NCBI GenBank assembly: GCA_023382975.1
Contig: JAHDXO010000087.1
Location: 1 to 36,810 of the forward strand
Direction: 5' to 3'
Source: Pirellulaceae bacterium
GTDB lineage: Bacteria; Planctomycetota; Planctomycetia; Pirellulales; Pirellulaceae
DNA length: 36,810 bases
The notes beneath the pieces were generated by a model. That model was given only the letters and a program-made list of their open reading frames with translations. It had not been told where the DNA came from and made no database searches. This document shows, piece after piece, positions 30,200 through 36,810 of the stretch; the stretch's first letter is position 1, and each line of letters begins with the position of its first letter. A program made the position numbers and the translations under genes.

Positions 30200-32785
30200 A
30201 TGTTACAAAACCGAAGGCTCGTATCTGACCTGTTCGCACTGACCCTGCTGGGGCTTGTCGTTTTCCTCGCCAGTTCGCTGGCCACTTACGATCCGGCCGA
30301 CCCGCTGGTCGAAGCGCCGCCCCCGTTAAGCCGGTTCTATCGGCCGGATGTGATCGTCTATCCCACCTCGGAACACGTCGGCAACGCTTGTGGCCGCTGG
30401 GGAGCGGTGGTTGCGGACGGATTGCTCACCGGACTCGGGATCGGTGCGTTCTATTTGGTCCTTTCGTTGGCCGTGCTGGACTTTCTGCTGCTGCGCCGCC
30501 ATCCGATCGATACGCCGCTGATCCGGGGCGTGGGTTGGATTGCCACGTTGATCGGCATCACCACCATCGCCGCGATTGTATTTCCGGCCGCGTCGGTGGG
30601 GCCGGTCATCGGATCGGGCGGATACCTGGGCGCGCTGGGCAACGGGCTGCTGCAAATGCACTTCGCCACGGCCGGCAGCCTGATCTTGGCGCTCAGTCTG
30701 GTGGCGGGTGGCTTGCTGTTGTGTACCGATTACGTGCTGTTGCGGATGGTTCTGGCCTTGGTCGCCTATACGCTGATCGTGGTCGGCAAGACGCTGAACT
30801 GGTCGCCGCGCAAGGCCTCGATGCGAAAGGCCGGCAAGCGGGCCGCGGCGGCGGACGAAGACGATGATCTGGACGACGATGGGCCGGTCACTATCAAATT
30901 CAGCGGACGCACGACCAACATGCCGGCGCAGCGGCCTGCGGACGACTTGGAGGCGTATGACGAACCGGCCGAAGCCGTGGAACCGGACAGCAGCAAGATT
31001 GCCAAAGGGAAGCGGCGCGGCGCCAAGACGGAAACGGAATCCGAATCCGAAGCGGCTGAAGGTCCGCGCATCCGCCGCCGCTCGGACGAAGCGGCCCGCC
31101 AGGAAGTCATGCTTCGCTTGGACGAGGCCAGCCGTACGGAAGAGACGGTCCACTACGAGCTGCCGACGCTCGATCTGCTGCTGCCGTCGGAGAGTTTTGA
31201 ATACGACGAGCAGGAGCGCGAGGTCCGCCGCAAAGCGAAGATCCTGGAAAAGACGTTTGCCGATTTCGGATTCAAGGTCCGCGTTGTCGAGATCGAGACG
31301 GGGCCGGTCATCGCCCAGTACGAGGTGGAATTGGAAGCCGGATTGAGGCTGTCCAAGATCACCGGCCTGGCCGAAGATCTGGCCATCGCGCTGCGCGTCC
31401 CCAGCGTCCGCATCGTGGCGCCGATTCCGGGCAAGAACACGGTGGGCATCGAAGTTCCCAACGAACAACGACAGGTTGTCCGGTTGCGCGAAGTAATGGA
31501 AGAGTCGAACGCCAAGGTGCGCAAGATGCGGATTCCTTTGTTCCTGGGCAAGGACGTATCCGGAAAACCGCTGGTCGTCGACCTCTCGACGCTGCCGCAT
31601 CTGTTGATCGCGGGGCGCACGGGAACGGGGAAAAGCGTGTGCTTGAATGCCATCATCGCGTCGATGCTGATGACTCGCCGCCCGGATGAAGTCCGCATGT
31701 TGATGATCGACCCCAAGATGGTCGAGTTGAGCGGCTACGGGCGTCTGCCTCATCTGATGCATCCGGTGGTCACCGACATGCGCAAGGCCGAAGCGATACT
31801 GGCCTGGGCCGTCGAGAAGATGGAAGAGCGGTACTCGCTGCTGGCCCGCGCCGGCGTGCGGCACATCAGCAGCTACAACCAGTTGGACGAGGACGAATTG
31901 ATGAACCGGCTGCAGCCGGAAACCGAGGAGGAACGCGCCTCGATCCCGTTGCACTTGCCGTTCATCGTGATCGTGGCCGACGAGATGGCCGATTTGATGA
32001 TGACCGCGGGCAAGGAGGTCGAACAGCACATCATCCGGCTGGCCCAGAAGAGCCGGGCGGTCGGCATCCATCTGATCCTGGCCACGCAGAAGCCGACGGT
32101 CGACGTGATCACCGGCTTGATCAAGTCGAACCTTCCGGCCCGCATCGCCTTTCAAGTGGCCAGCCGCACGGACAGCCGCGTCGTGTTGGACGAGATGGGA
32201 GCGGACAAACTGCTGGGCAACGGCGACATGCTGTTCCTGTGGCCCGGCACCAGCACGCTGTTGCGCGGGCAGGGCACGTACTTGGAGGACGACGAGATCG
32301 AAAAGGTGGTCGAGTTCGCCAGCCAGGGCGAGCAGAACTTCGTCCACGAATTGGTCAACATCAAACTGGAGGAGCCCGGTGCCGAGCCGCTTGGCGACCT
32401 CAAGCAGCGCGACGACATGTACGAAGCGGCCGTCGATGTGGTCGTCCGCGAGGGCCGGGGCAGCGTCTCGCTGTTGCAGCGAGCCCTGGGCATCGGCTAC
32501 GGCCGCGCCGCCCGGTTGATCGACTTCATGGCCGAAGACGGCATCGTCGGCGCCTATGCCGGTTCGCAAGCCCGCGAAGTCCTGATCAGTCTGGAGGATT
32601 GGCAGCGCAAACAGAGCGGCGGCGCGACCGCGTCCGAACCCGGCTCCCGCCGCTCGAATAAACTCTCCCTGCGCAATCAGCCACTGGCCGACCTCGATCC
32701 CGACGACTACGAAGATGGCGACTCGCCTCCCTTCCGAGACGACGAAAACACGACGCGTCCGTTGTTCGTCGCCGGACGGAAATGA
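30200..32785 (+). CDS. ftsK: DNA translocase FtsK/SpoIIIE
   Basis: 861 residues from ATG 30200. N-terminal membrane domain with about four helices (about 10-28, 75-97, 110-130, 155-195), an acidic/basic linker rich in DDD and Glu (215-345), then the translocase motor: alpha/beta domain from about 345, Walker A GRTGTGKS 472-479 (usual form G-x-TGSGKS), LMIDPK, Walker B IVIVADEMADLM 590-601, arginine-finger region RTDSR, and the C-terminal gamma winged helix about 738-800 (GRGSVSLLQRALGIGYGRAARLIDFMAEDGIVG). It pumps chromosomal DNA through the division septum and helps XerCD resolve dimers. Monocistronic-looking; start well placed. Confidence 0.96.
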   Translation: MLQNRRLVSDLFALTLLGLVVFLASSLATYDPADPLVEAPPPLSRFYRPDVIVYPTSEHVGNACGRWGAVVADGLLTGLGIGAFYLVLSLAVLDFLLLRRHPIDTPLIRGVGWIATLIGITTIAAIVFPAASVGPVIGSGGYLGALGNGLLQMHFATAGSLILALSLVAGGLLLCTDYVLLRMVLALVAYTLIVVGKTLNWSPRKASMRKAGKRAAAADEDDDLDDDGPVTIKFSGRTTNMPAQRPADDLEAYDEPAEAVEPDSSKIAKGKRRGAKTETESESEAAEGPRIRRRSDEAARQEVMLRLDEASRTEETVHYELPTLDLLLPSESFEYDEQEREVRRKAKILEKTFADFGFKVRVVEIETGPVIAQYEVELEAGLRLSKITGLAEDLAIALRVPSVRIVAPIPGKNTVGIEVPNEQRQVVRLREVMEESNAKVRKMRIPLFLGKDVSGKPLVVDLSTLPHLLIAGRTGTGKSVCLNAIIASMLMTRRPDEVRMLMIDPKMVELSGYGRLPHLMHPVVTDMRKAEAILAWAVEKMEERYSLLARAGVRHISSYNQLDEDELMNRLQPETEEERASIPLHLPFIVIVADEMADLMMTAGKEVEQHIIRLAQKSRAVGIHLILATQKPTVDVITGLIKSNLPARIAFQVASRTDSRVVLDEMGADKLLGNGDMLFLWPGTSTLLRGQGTYLEDDEIEKVVEFASQGEQNFVHELVNIKLEEPGAEPLGDLKQRDDMYEAAVDVVVREGRGSVSLLQRALGIGYGRAARLIDFMAEDGIVGAYAGSQAREVLISLEDWQRKQSGGATASEPGSRRSNKLSLRNQPLADLDPDDYEDGDSPPFRDDENTTRPLFVAGRK

Positions 32786-33240
32786 GGTGACTCACCTCGC
32801 CTGACAGCGGAAGCGGAGCCTTTTTTGAGCGTCATGGGGGAGAGCGTTTTCCTCGTGCCACGGAACTGTTGATAACCGCGGACGGAGGCGGCAGCCGCAT
32901 GCAACCGGGTGTGCAGAATCTCGGCTACGCGGCCGGCGTGGCCGCTTCTCCGTTCCCGCCGGGCAGCCAGCTCGGAGTGAACTGTTTGGGCGAAACGCTC
33001 CGCCCTGCTGGGCTTAACCGCATCGTTCGCAGGGCGATGGAGAGGCCGGCCAATCCGATGGCAAGCGGTCAACTTGTATTTCGCGCGCGATAGGGACAGT
33101 CCGGTCGTATCGAGCTGCGTGGGGCGAAAGGCCAACGGCGAAGGATTCGGATCAACGCGCGGATCGTAGAACCCACTGGTTGCGGGAATCCGCCGATACA
33201 GGATTTCGTGATCCGCGACTGGTTCCGAACCGTCCGACAT
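32707..33240 (-). pseudogene. small conserved gene with probably decayed C-terminus
   Basis: From ATG 33240 (AGGGG upstream) the first about 55 residues, MSDGSEPVADHEILYRRIPA followed by TSGFYDPRVDPNPSPLAFRP and DTTGLSLSRAKY, look like a conserved planctomycete family of unknown function. After SRAKYKLT the frame becomes Arg/Ala/His-rich and low in hydrophobic residues, and it runs 79 nt into the antisense of ftsK before stopping. A frameshift or truncation near 33080 is likely. It follows the 134-residue gene by 27 nt on the same strand. Confidence 0.45.
32784..32798. repeat. 15-bp palindrome at the ftsK stop codon
   Basis: GAGGTGACTCACCTC, perfect 7-bp arms around one central base, beginning inside the ftsK TGA (32783-32785). 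Followed by GGAAGCGGAGCC and a T6 run (32809-32826). The arms are too short for certainty, but together with the T run it may end ftsK transcription. Confidence 0.4.
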
Positions 33241-33267
33241 CCTTTTGCCCCTGATCAAGACGTCGTT

Positions 33268-33672
33268 TCACGCGATCCGATATCGAGTGACCAAACGGCC
33301 TGTGCGGAAGATGGACAGTTCTAGACTTCCGTCCCGTTCCACCTCGACCGACCACAGGAAGGGCGTCGTTCGCCATTCAAAGACGGCTCCGGCTTCGCAG
33401 TTGGGGACCAAACGCAACGGGGGCTCCACGGCCAGGTCGCGCAACGTCCTGGCAACTTCCCGAATCAAAGGAATGGTCTCCTGATTAGGCGGTTCCAGTC
33501 CCTCGTCTTCCAACTCGCCGGGGTCTTGCTCCCAGCGGACAAGCTGTGCCTCGAAATGGTCCCATTCGTCCGGCGAGCGCTCAGCGGCGTTTTCTCGCAC
33601 AGACCTGATAACGGGATCAAGCAAACGTTCCACCTTTTCGGGAATCGCTGTTGGGATATCTAATAACTGCAT
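33268..33672 (-). CDS. small soluble protein of unknown function
   Basis: 134 residues from ATG 33672. N-terminal helical part (MQLLDIPTAIPEKVERLLDP, EWDHFEAQLVRWEQDPGEL), then a mid helix (ETIPLIREVARTLRDLAVEP) and C-terminal strands (FEWRTTPFLWSVEVERDGSLELSIFRTG). No family recognised. First gene of a two-gene minus-strand unit with the partly decayed gene that starts at 33240. Confidence 0.55.
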   Translation of the reverse strand: MQLLDIPTAIPEKVERLLDPVIRSVRENAAERSPDEWDHFEAQLVRWEQDPGELEDEGLEPPNQETIPLIREVARTLRDLAVEPPLRLVPNCEAGAVFEWRTTPFLWSVEVERDGSLELSIFRTGRLVTRYRIA

Positions 33673-33735
33673 GGCCAGAGTCCTTGAGATGTGCAGACGA
33701 CGCGTCTATTGTACAAAGCTGGTTCCTGACTGGCC

Positions 33736-34788
33736 ATGCCGTTCAGCCCAGGTGTCCTCGTGCCACCCGACACGGCGAATGCTCGGTGGCGAACTGCCAA
33801 GATCCGCCAACCAATGGCCCAAGCTGGCGGCCAGAAAACGACGCGGCTGGTGAGAAGGCAGGCCACGTGCCAGGTTCCCCTGGCACGCGCTCGCTACGAC
33901 AGTCCCCCCAATCCGGCCCCGCGAAACGGGAAGGCAAAGGCAGAGCAAGATGAACCGGAACACAACGGGCCAGGTCGGGCAGGCACAACGGGTGAACCAA
34001 ACGGAAGGCAAACGCACCCGGCATCCACGAACGAGCAGCAATTCGGGCAGAAACGGTTCCAGGCGTACGGACGGCTTGGCGACGAGCCGGCACCTCGGTC
34101 GGCCCGCGGTCAGAAGGCTTCGACAACCAGCCCTCCCAAGCCGGTCAAGCAAGGACAACCAGCCCGGCCCTTCCGGCGGCCGGCGACCCGGCCCACCCAC
34201 GGCAATCACGCCCTCTTCACCGACCACGCCACCACCATCGGCGACATCCGCCGCCAATCCCTGCACGTAGGCGGCTATGCCGTCCGTTACACCTACTCCG
34301 AACGCGAGAAACGCTGGAAAGTCTTCGTACGCCTGGCCCGCGAGACCTACGGCAACCTACGAGCCCAAATGCTCGTCATGGCCATCCGAACCAGCCACCG
34401 GTCCTCGGAAGCACTGGAGCAAGAATTCCGCCAACTCCACTGGCAACCCTACGAACCCGTCCGCCAGCAATTGGCCACGATCCTCAAAGCAGTAAACCGC
34501 AGACGGCGCTATGCCGGCTACCCGCCCGTATCCCCCAGAGCTATCCCAAAATCATGCGGCGAATCAGCTCAGTCTTCGTGGAGCCATCCAGCATGTCTCC
34601 CGAGGCGGCTCGAATCCCGGAGACGGTGGGGACGATGGACGCGGTTGGTAAGCACCGTTCGAGAGATAACTGTCCAACGTCCCCTCGCCCTTCGTGGGAG
34701 AGGGCAGGGTGAGGGGGCAGAAAGCGCGTCAGTCATTCCTCGAACGTTGCCAAAGGTGGATGCGGTTCTGCCTGAACGCAGACCGTGA
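33736..34788 (+). CDS. uncertain ORF with one convincing coding core
   Basis: The frame is open for 350 codons, but only residues about 155-270 (about 34195-34550) look like a real protein: GGYAVRYTYSEREKRWKVFV, LARETYGNLRAQMLVMAI, SSEALEQEFRQLHW, LATILKAVNRRRRYAGYPPV. The first about 150 residues are Pro/Arg/Gln-rich and could be translated non-coding DNA; the last 75 pass through the interspersed repeat at 34681. Perhaps a fragment of an accessory gene. No family recognised. The rest of 33673-34846 shows no other gene. Confidence 0.4.
   Translation: MPFSPGVLVPPDTANARWRTAKIRQPMAQAGGQKTTRLVRRQATCQVPLARARYDSPPNPAPRNGKAKAEQDEPEHNGPGRAGTTGEPNGRQTHPASTNEQQFGQKRFQAYGRLGDEPAPRSARGQKASTTSPPKPVKQGQPARPFRRPATRPTHGNHALFTDHATTIGDIRRQSLHVGGYAVRYTYSEREKRWKVFVRLARETYGNLRAQMLVMAIRTSHRSSEALEQEFRQLHWQPYEPVRQQLATILKAVNRRRRYAGYPPVSPRAIPKSCGESAQSSWSHPACLPRRLESRRRWGRWTRLVSTVREITVQRPLALRGRGQGEGAESASVIPRTLPKVDAVLPERRP
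34681..34719. repeat. CCCTCGCCCTTCG-type interspersed hairpin
   Basis: CCCCTCGCCCTTCGTGGGAG followed by AGGGCAGGGTGAGGGG: imperfect inverted arms (CCCCTCGCCCT with AGGGTGAGGGG) around an internal smaller hairpin. This is a widely distributed bacterial intergenic repeat type. It lies between the uncertain ORF core and the AbiEii gene end. Confidence 0.6.
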
Positions 34789-34846
34789 ATCGATGATGTT
34801 GGGGCAGCCGTCGCTACCGAAGTTCTCCGCGTCCTGATGGTTGCTT

Positions 34847-35893
34847 TCATACATCGACGACGGTGTTGATTTGACCTTCGATATCCCGTAGCACTTCGAG
34901 CAGGCGGGCGAAGTTCGGTGGTTCACCGAAGATCATTTCTCGCATCTTGCGGTAGTCCTGTTCCAGTTCGGGCAGGCGCGCCTCTTTCGGCACCAGACGA
35001 AGCGTGCCCGGTTTCGCGTCCACATACCTTGCCCAAGCAGCCGGAAAAAAGACGTCCTTGTGCCGGGCGACGCTCAGCAACAACTCGGTGTCTTTGATGG
35101 CGTCTTGTCCCAGCTCGTGCTGATACAATCGCACCACATCGTAGTAGTGTCGGGATTGCCGGTCCCGGAATTTCTTATTAGCCGGGGCGTGATACCACAT
35201 GTGCAGCAGCGTTGCCTTCTCCCAAAACGTCCGCTGGGCAGCCAGGACTCGCACCTGGCACGTCGGTGTCTTAAATACGTTGGGAAACTCCGTTGCCACG
35301 TAAGGCGTGACCCCCGCCTCGACTGCTGGCCAGTGTTCCGACCTCGCCCCAATCTCCAGACGCACAACGGGCTGAATGTAGGCCGGCTCGTCGGTGCGAC
35401 GTGGCCGATTGCCTGTAGGGTAGTGAAACAGCAGCGTCTGGCCGTCCGGGTCATCGTCGGCCAACTTCAAGCTCCACGCCGCCGAGGGTGACTCACCCAG
35501 CGCATCGCAAAATGCGGTCGTGAGCTGCGGCAGCAGCGCTTCCCTGATGACCCGCTTGCAGGTTTTGGTCAGCGCTTCCAGACCGAGCTTCCGCCGCTTG
35601 CCCGTGGGTGCATTGAGCGGATCATTTTCACCCCCGAATCCCAGCCCCGCCCGGTCGAATGACAGATCCAAATCCTCGGAAAACCGCTCGATGACCCCGA
35701 ACACCTTCGACAAAGAAGTGCCGCCTTTGAACAGCAACCCGGCTGGCGGATCGGGCAAAGTGAAAACCCGTTTGAGCGTCCAGCAGACCCAGAAGTCCTT
35801 TTCCATGATAGCCGAGGTCAGCCCGCGCTGTCGTCCTGCAGATTCGAACAGGTCAGCCTGGTCTGTTACGGGAAGTCGTGCAATTTCATCCAT
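34847..35893 (-). CDS. abiEii: AbiEii-family nucleotidyltransferase toxin
   Basis: 348 residues from ATG 35893, whose codon overlaps the antitoxin stop (ATGGATGA). DUF1814/AbiEii nucleotidyltransferase: EKDFWVCWTLKRVF, LLFKGGTSLSKVF (G57, G58, S60), then EDLDLSFD with catalytic-type D74 and D76, and the late motif QRTFWEKATLLHMWYH. AbiE toxins use this fold to transfer nucleotides, blocking growth during phage infection. Full length with all motifs present, so probably active. Second gene of the operon with the antitoxin. Confidence 0.9.
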   Translation of the reverse strand: MDEIARLPVTDQADLFESAGRQRGLTSAIMEKDFWVCWTLKRVFTLPDPPAGLLFKGGTSLSKVFGVIERFSEDLDLSFDRAGLGFGGENDPLNAPTGKRRKLGLEALTKTCKRVIREALLPQLTTAFCDALGESPSAAWSLKLADDDPDGQTLLFHYPTGNRPRRTDEPAYIQPVVRLEIGARSEHWPAVEAGVTPYVATEFPNVFKTPTCQVRVLAAQRTFWEKATLLHMWYHAPANKKFRDRQSRHYYDVVRLYQHELGQDAIKDTELLLSVARHKDVFFPAAWARYVDAKPGTLRLVPKEARLPELEQDYRKMREMIFGEPPNFARLLEVLRDIEGQINTVVDV

Positions 35894-36515
35894 GATTAGC
35901 CATTTCCACTTCATCGTGAGCAATCTGCCGGACGATGGCCGCAATCCAATCGGTGGTATAACGCGCATCCTGAAGAAGTTTCTGACGCTGGTCCGGTGAT
36001 AGGGCATGCCGAAGCTTGGCCATCACTTGGTCATCCACCGCCGCTCGCCCGAGGTGCCGCAGTGCTTGGAATACCATCGAACTGGTCCGGCTCCCTACCG
36101 GCAGTTCTTTCGGGGGCACGTGCCGAATCTGAATCGTTGTGTTGCCGAGCCGCACTTGCCGAGTCCGCCCGTCCGTCAGGTACACCGGCTTAGCCGGCAC
36201 CTGGGTGGATAGGCCTAGCCGGTTGGCTGCCACCGCCCCCGACGGGACGATACGGCTGCCCGTTTGCCGAGCCAACGCATTGGCAATCTCGTCCAGGTCA
36301 GGGCCGAGTGGGATACCCAACCGCTCGTTGATTCGGGGAAAGTGGTAGAGGCCGCGCCCGACTCGCAGGATGTCGCCACGCTTGACCAGCCGGGAGAGAG
36401 CCTGGTCGGCGGCGTCGCGGCTGCCCAAGTCCAGAAAGTCCTTCGGAACGAAGACCGGCCCCCGGCCTCGTTTGCGAATCCGGTCGAGAATCTCGTCCTG
36501 TATGCTGGTCGACAT
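35886..36515 (-). CDS. abiEi: AbiEi-like antitoxin/autorepressor
   Basis: 209 residues from ATG 36515; AGGAG lies 8 nt upstream and a TTG at 36518 is less likely. N-terminal winged helix-turn-helix (SIQDEILDRIRKRGRGPVFV, KDFLDLGSRDAADQALSRLVKRGDILRVGRGLYHFP), then the antitoxin C-terminal domain (DEIANALARQTGSRIVPSGA, KPVYLTDGRTRQVRLGNTTI, IQIRHVPPKEL). The gene overlaps the toxin by 8 nt, so expression is coupled. A perfect inverted repeat at 36521-36560 is in the right place for autoregulation, as established for AbiEi proteins. Confidence 0.88.
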   Translation of the reverse strand: MSTSIQDEILDRIRKRGRGPVFVPKDFLDLGSRDAADQALSRLVKRGDILRVGRGLYHFPRINERLGIPLGPDLDEIANALARQTGSRIVPSGAVAANRLGLSTQVPAKPVYLTDGRTRQVRLGNTTIQIRHVPPKELPVGSRTSSMVFQALRHLGRAAVDDQVMAKLRHALSPDQRQKLLQDARYTTDWIAAIVRQIAHDEVEMANHG

Positions 36516-36520
36516 CAATG

Positions 36521-36560
36521 GCTCCTGTCAGAAAAGTGTACACAATTTTCTGACAGGAGC
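36521..36560 (-). promoter_or_regulatory. likely AbiEi operator
   Basis: Perfect 15-bp inverted repeat: GCTCCTGTCAGAAAA (36521-36535) and TTTTCTGACAGGAGC (36546-36560) with a 10-nt centre GTGTACACAA. It starts 6 nt upstream of the antitoxin ATG and contains that gene's Shine-Dalgarno (AGGAG) in its start-proximal arm, so both transcription and translation could be occluded. Confidence 0.75.
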
Positions 36561-36701
36561 AAGCTCAAACACGCAAGTGACAGCCAAACCGTTGAGATTG
36601 ACGCTCTATTTGGGTATTCTTCTTCACAAAAGGATGGGCACATACATCACTTGGCAGTTATCAGCCACTTTGGGTGGAGACTTGGGCGTGGGGCGGTGGG
36701 G

Positions 36702-36728
36702 CAGCCGGCCGCGGGAGCGGCCGGGCTG
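36702..36728 (-). terminator. possible terminator hairpin of the partial gene
   Basis: Near-perfect GC stem CAGCCGGCCGC (36702-36712) and GCGGCCGGGCTG (36717-36728), loop GGGA, 7 nt beyond the stop of the minus-strand partial gene. No T-tract follows on that strand, so it may be only an mRNA-end hairpin. Confidence 0.4.
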
Positions 36729-36734
36729 GTTGAG

Positions 36735-36810
36735 TTACTCTTCGTCCGCTTGGAGCTGGCAGTTGATGAAGTCGAAAGCCTTCTCCGCGGCACGGGCCAG
36801 GTGCAGCAGG
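36735..36810 (-). CDS. 3' end of a gene entering from outside the window
   Basis: The minus-strand frame ends LLHLARAAEKAFDFINCQLQ, then ADEE and TAA (36737-36735). It is helical and acidic at the end, with codon usage like real genes here. Family not identifiable from 24 residues. The hairpin beyond the stop supports a real gene end. It would be co-directional with the AbiE operon. Confidence 0.5.
   Translation of the reverse strand, partial: LLHLARAAEKAFDFINCQLQADEE

Noticed and set aside
30326..32569. 747-codon minus-strand frame opposite ftsK
   Set aside because: Antisense shadow of ftsK; rich in H, R, Q and D without any motif.
33706..34266. 186-codon minus-strand frame beside the uncertain ORF
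   Set aside because: Composition irregular, no motif, and overlaps the better coding core on the plus strand.
34560..34700. Group II intron end near the uncertain ORF
   Set aside because: No domain V-like hairpin or intron-encoded protein motif could be recognised.

Overview
The window looks like a chromosomal segment of a GC-rich planctomycete (Pirellulales-like). The evidence is the gene families: a DUF1559 prepilin-like protein, a secreted PQQ-type beta-propeller, an arylsulfatase, a ceramidase-like hydrolase, LamG and 24-residue leucine-rich-repeat proteins, a single-CXXCH secreted protein and a DUF433/DUF5615 pair. The intergenic DNA is also rich in small inverted repeats. This assignment is inference from gene content; there is no rRNA or other taxonomic marker.

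Layout. 1-2800: a four-helix membrane protein and a secreted PQQ-like propeller. 2857-5865: a 1002-residue TIR-NACHT-FGE/lectin-like fusion, an immune-receptor-like architecture. 5866-10009: a zone with several palindromic repeats, then (minus strand) a CBM9-like protein, the ABC-F ATPase Uup, two tiny coupled ORFs and the DUF1559 protein. 10518-13353: a histidine kinase/sigma-54 response regulator pair 4 nt apart. 13454-14824: a ceramidase-like secreted hydrolase. 15001-16756: an OLD-like AAA ATPase with a DUF3226 (Toprim-like) partner one nucleotide downstream, a two-gene module resembling known anti-phage ATPase/Toprim systems. 16878-19799: an arylsulfatase, a broken REP-associated transposase and a URO-D family protein. 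19899-24998: small and secreted proteins (helical protein, LamG, LRR) mixed with tandem repeats and gene debris.

25230-29069 is accessory-like on the minus strand: a DUF433/DUF5615 toxin-antitoxin-type pair, a membrane protein, an orphan secretin-like domain, a nucleotidyltransferase, and on the plus strand a 225-bp duplicate of part of the LamG gene. 29306-32785: a secreted CNACH protein, a good intrinsic terminator and ftsK. 32707-34800: two small minus-strand genes (one probably decayed) and an uncertain plus-strand ORF ending in a repeat. 34847-36560: an AbiEi/AbiEii toxin-antitoxin operon with a 15-bp perfect inverted repeat at its promoter. The window ends in the 3' tail of another minus-strand gene.

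Biological themes: (1) three or four candidate defence or conflict loci (TIR-NACHT-FGE, AAA/DUF3226, AbiE, DUF433/DUF5615) among ordinary housekeeping genes (ftsK, uup, two-component pair); (2) a recurrent 20-bp palindromic word, CCGAATTCTCACGAATTCGG, in six copies at three sites; (3) gene debris (RAYT, LRR, LamG, DUF4160-like and membrane-protein fragments) next to repeats. No CRISPR array, tRNA, rRNA, complete insertion sequence or reverse transcriptase was seen.
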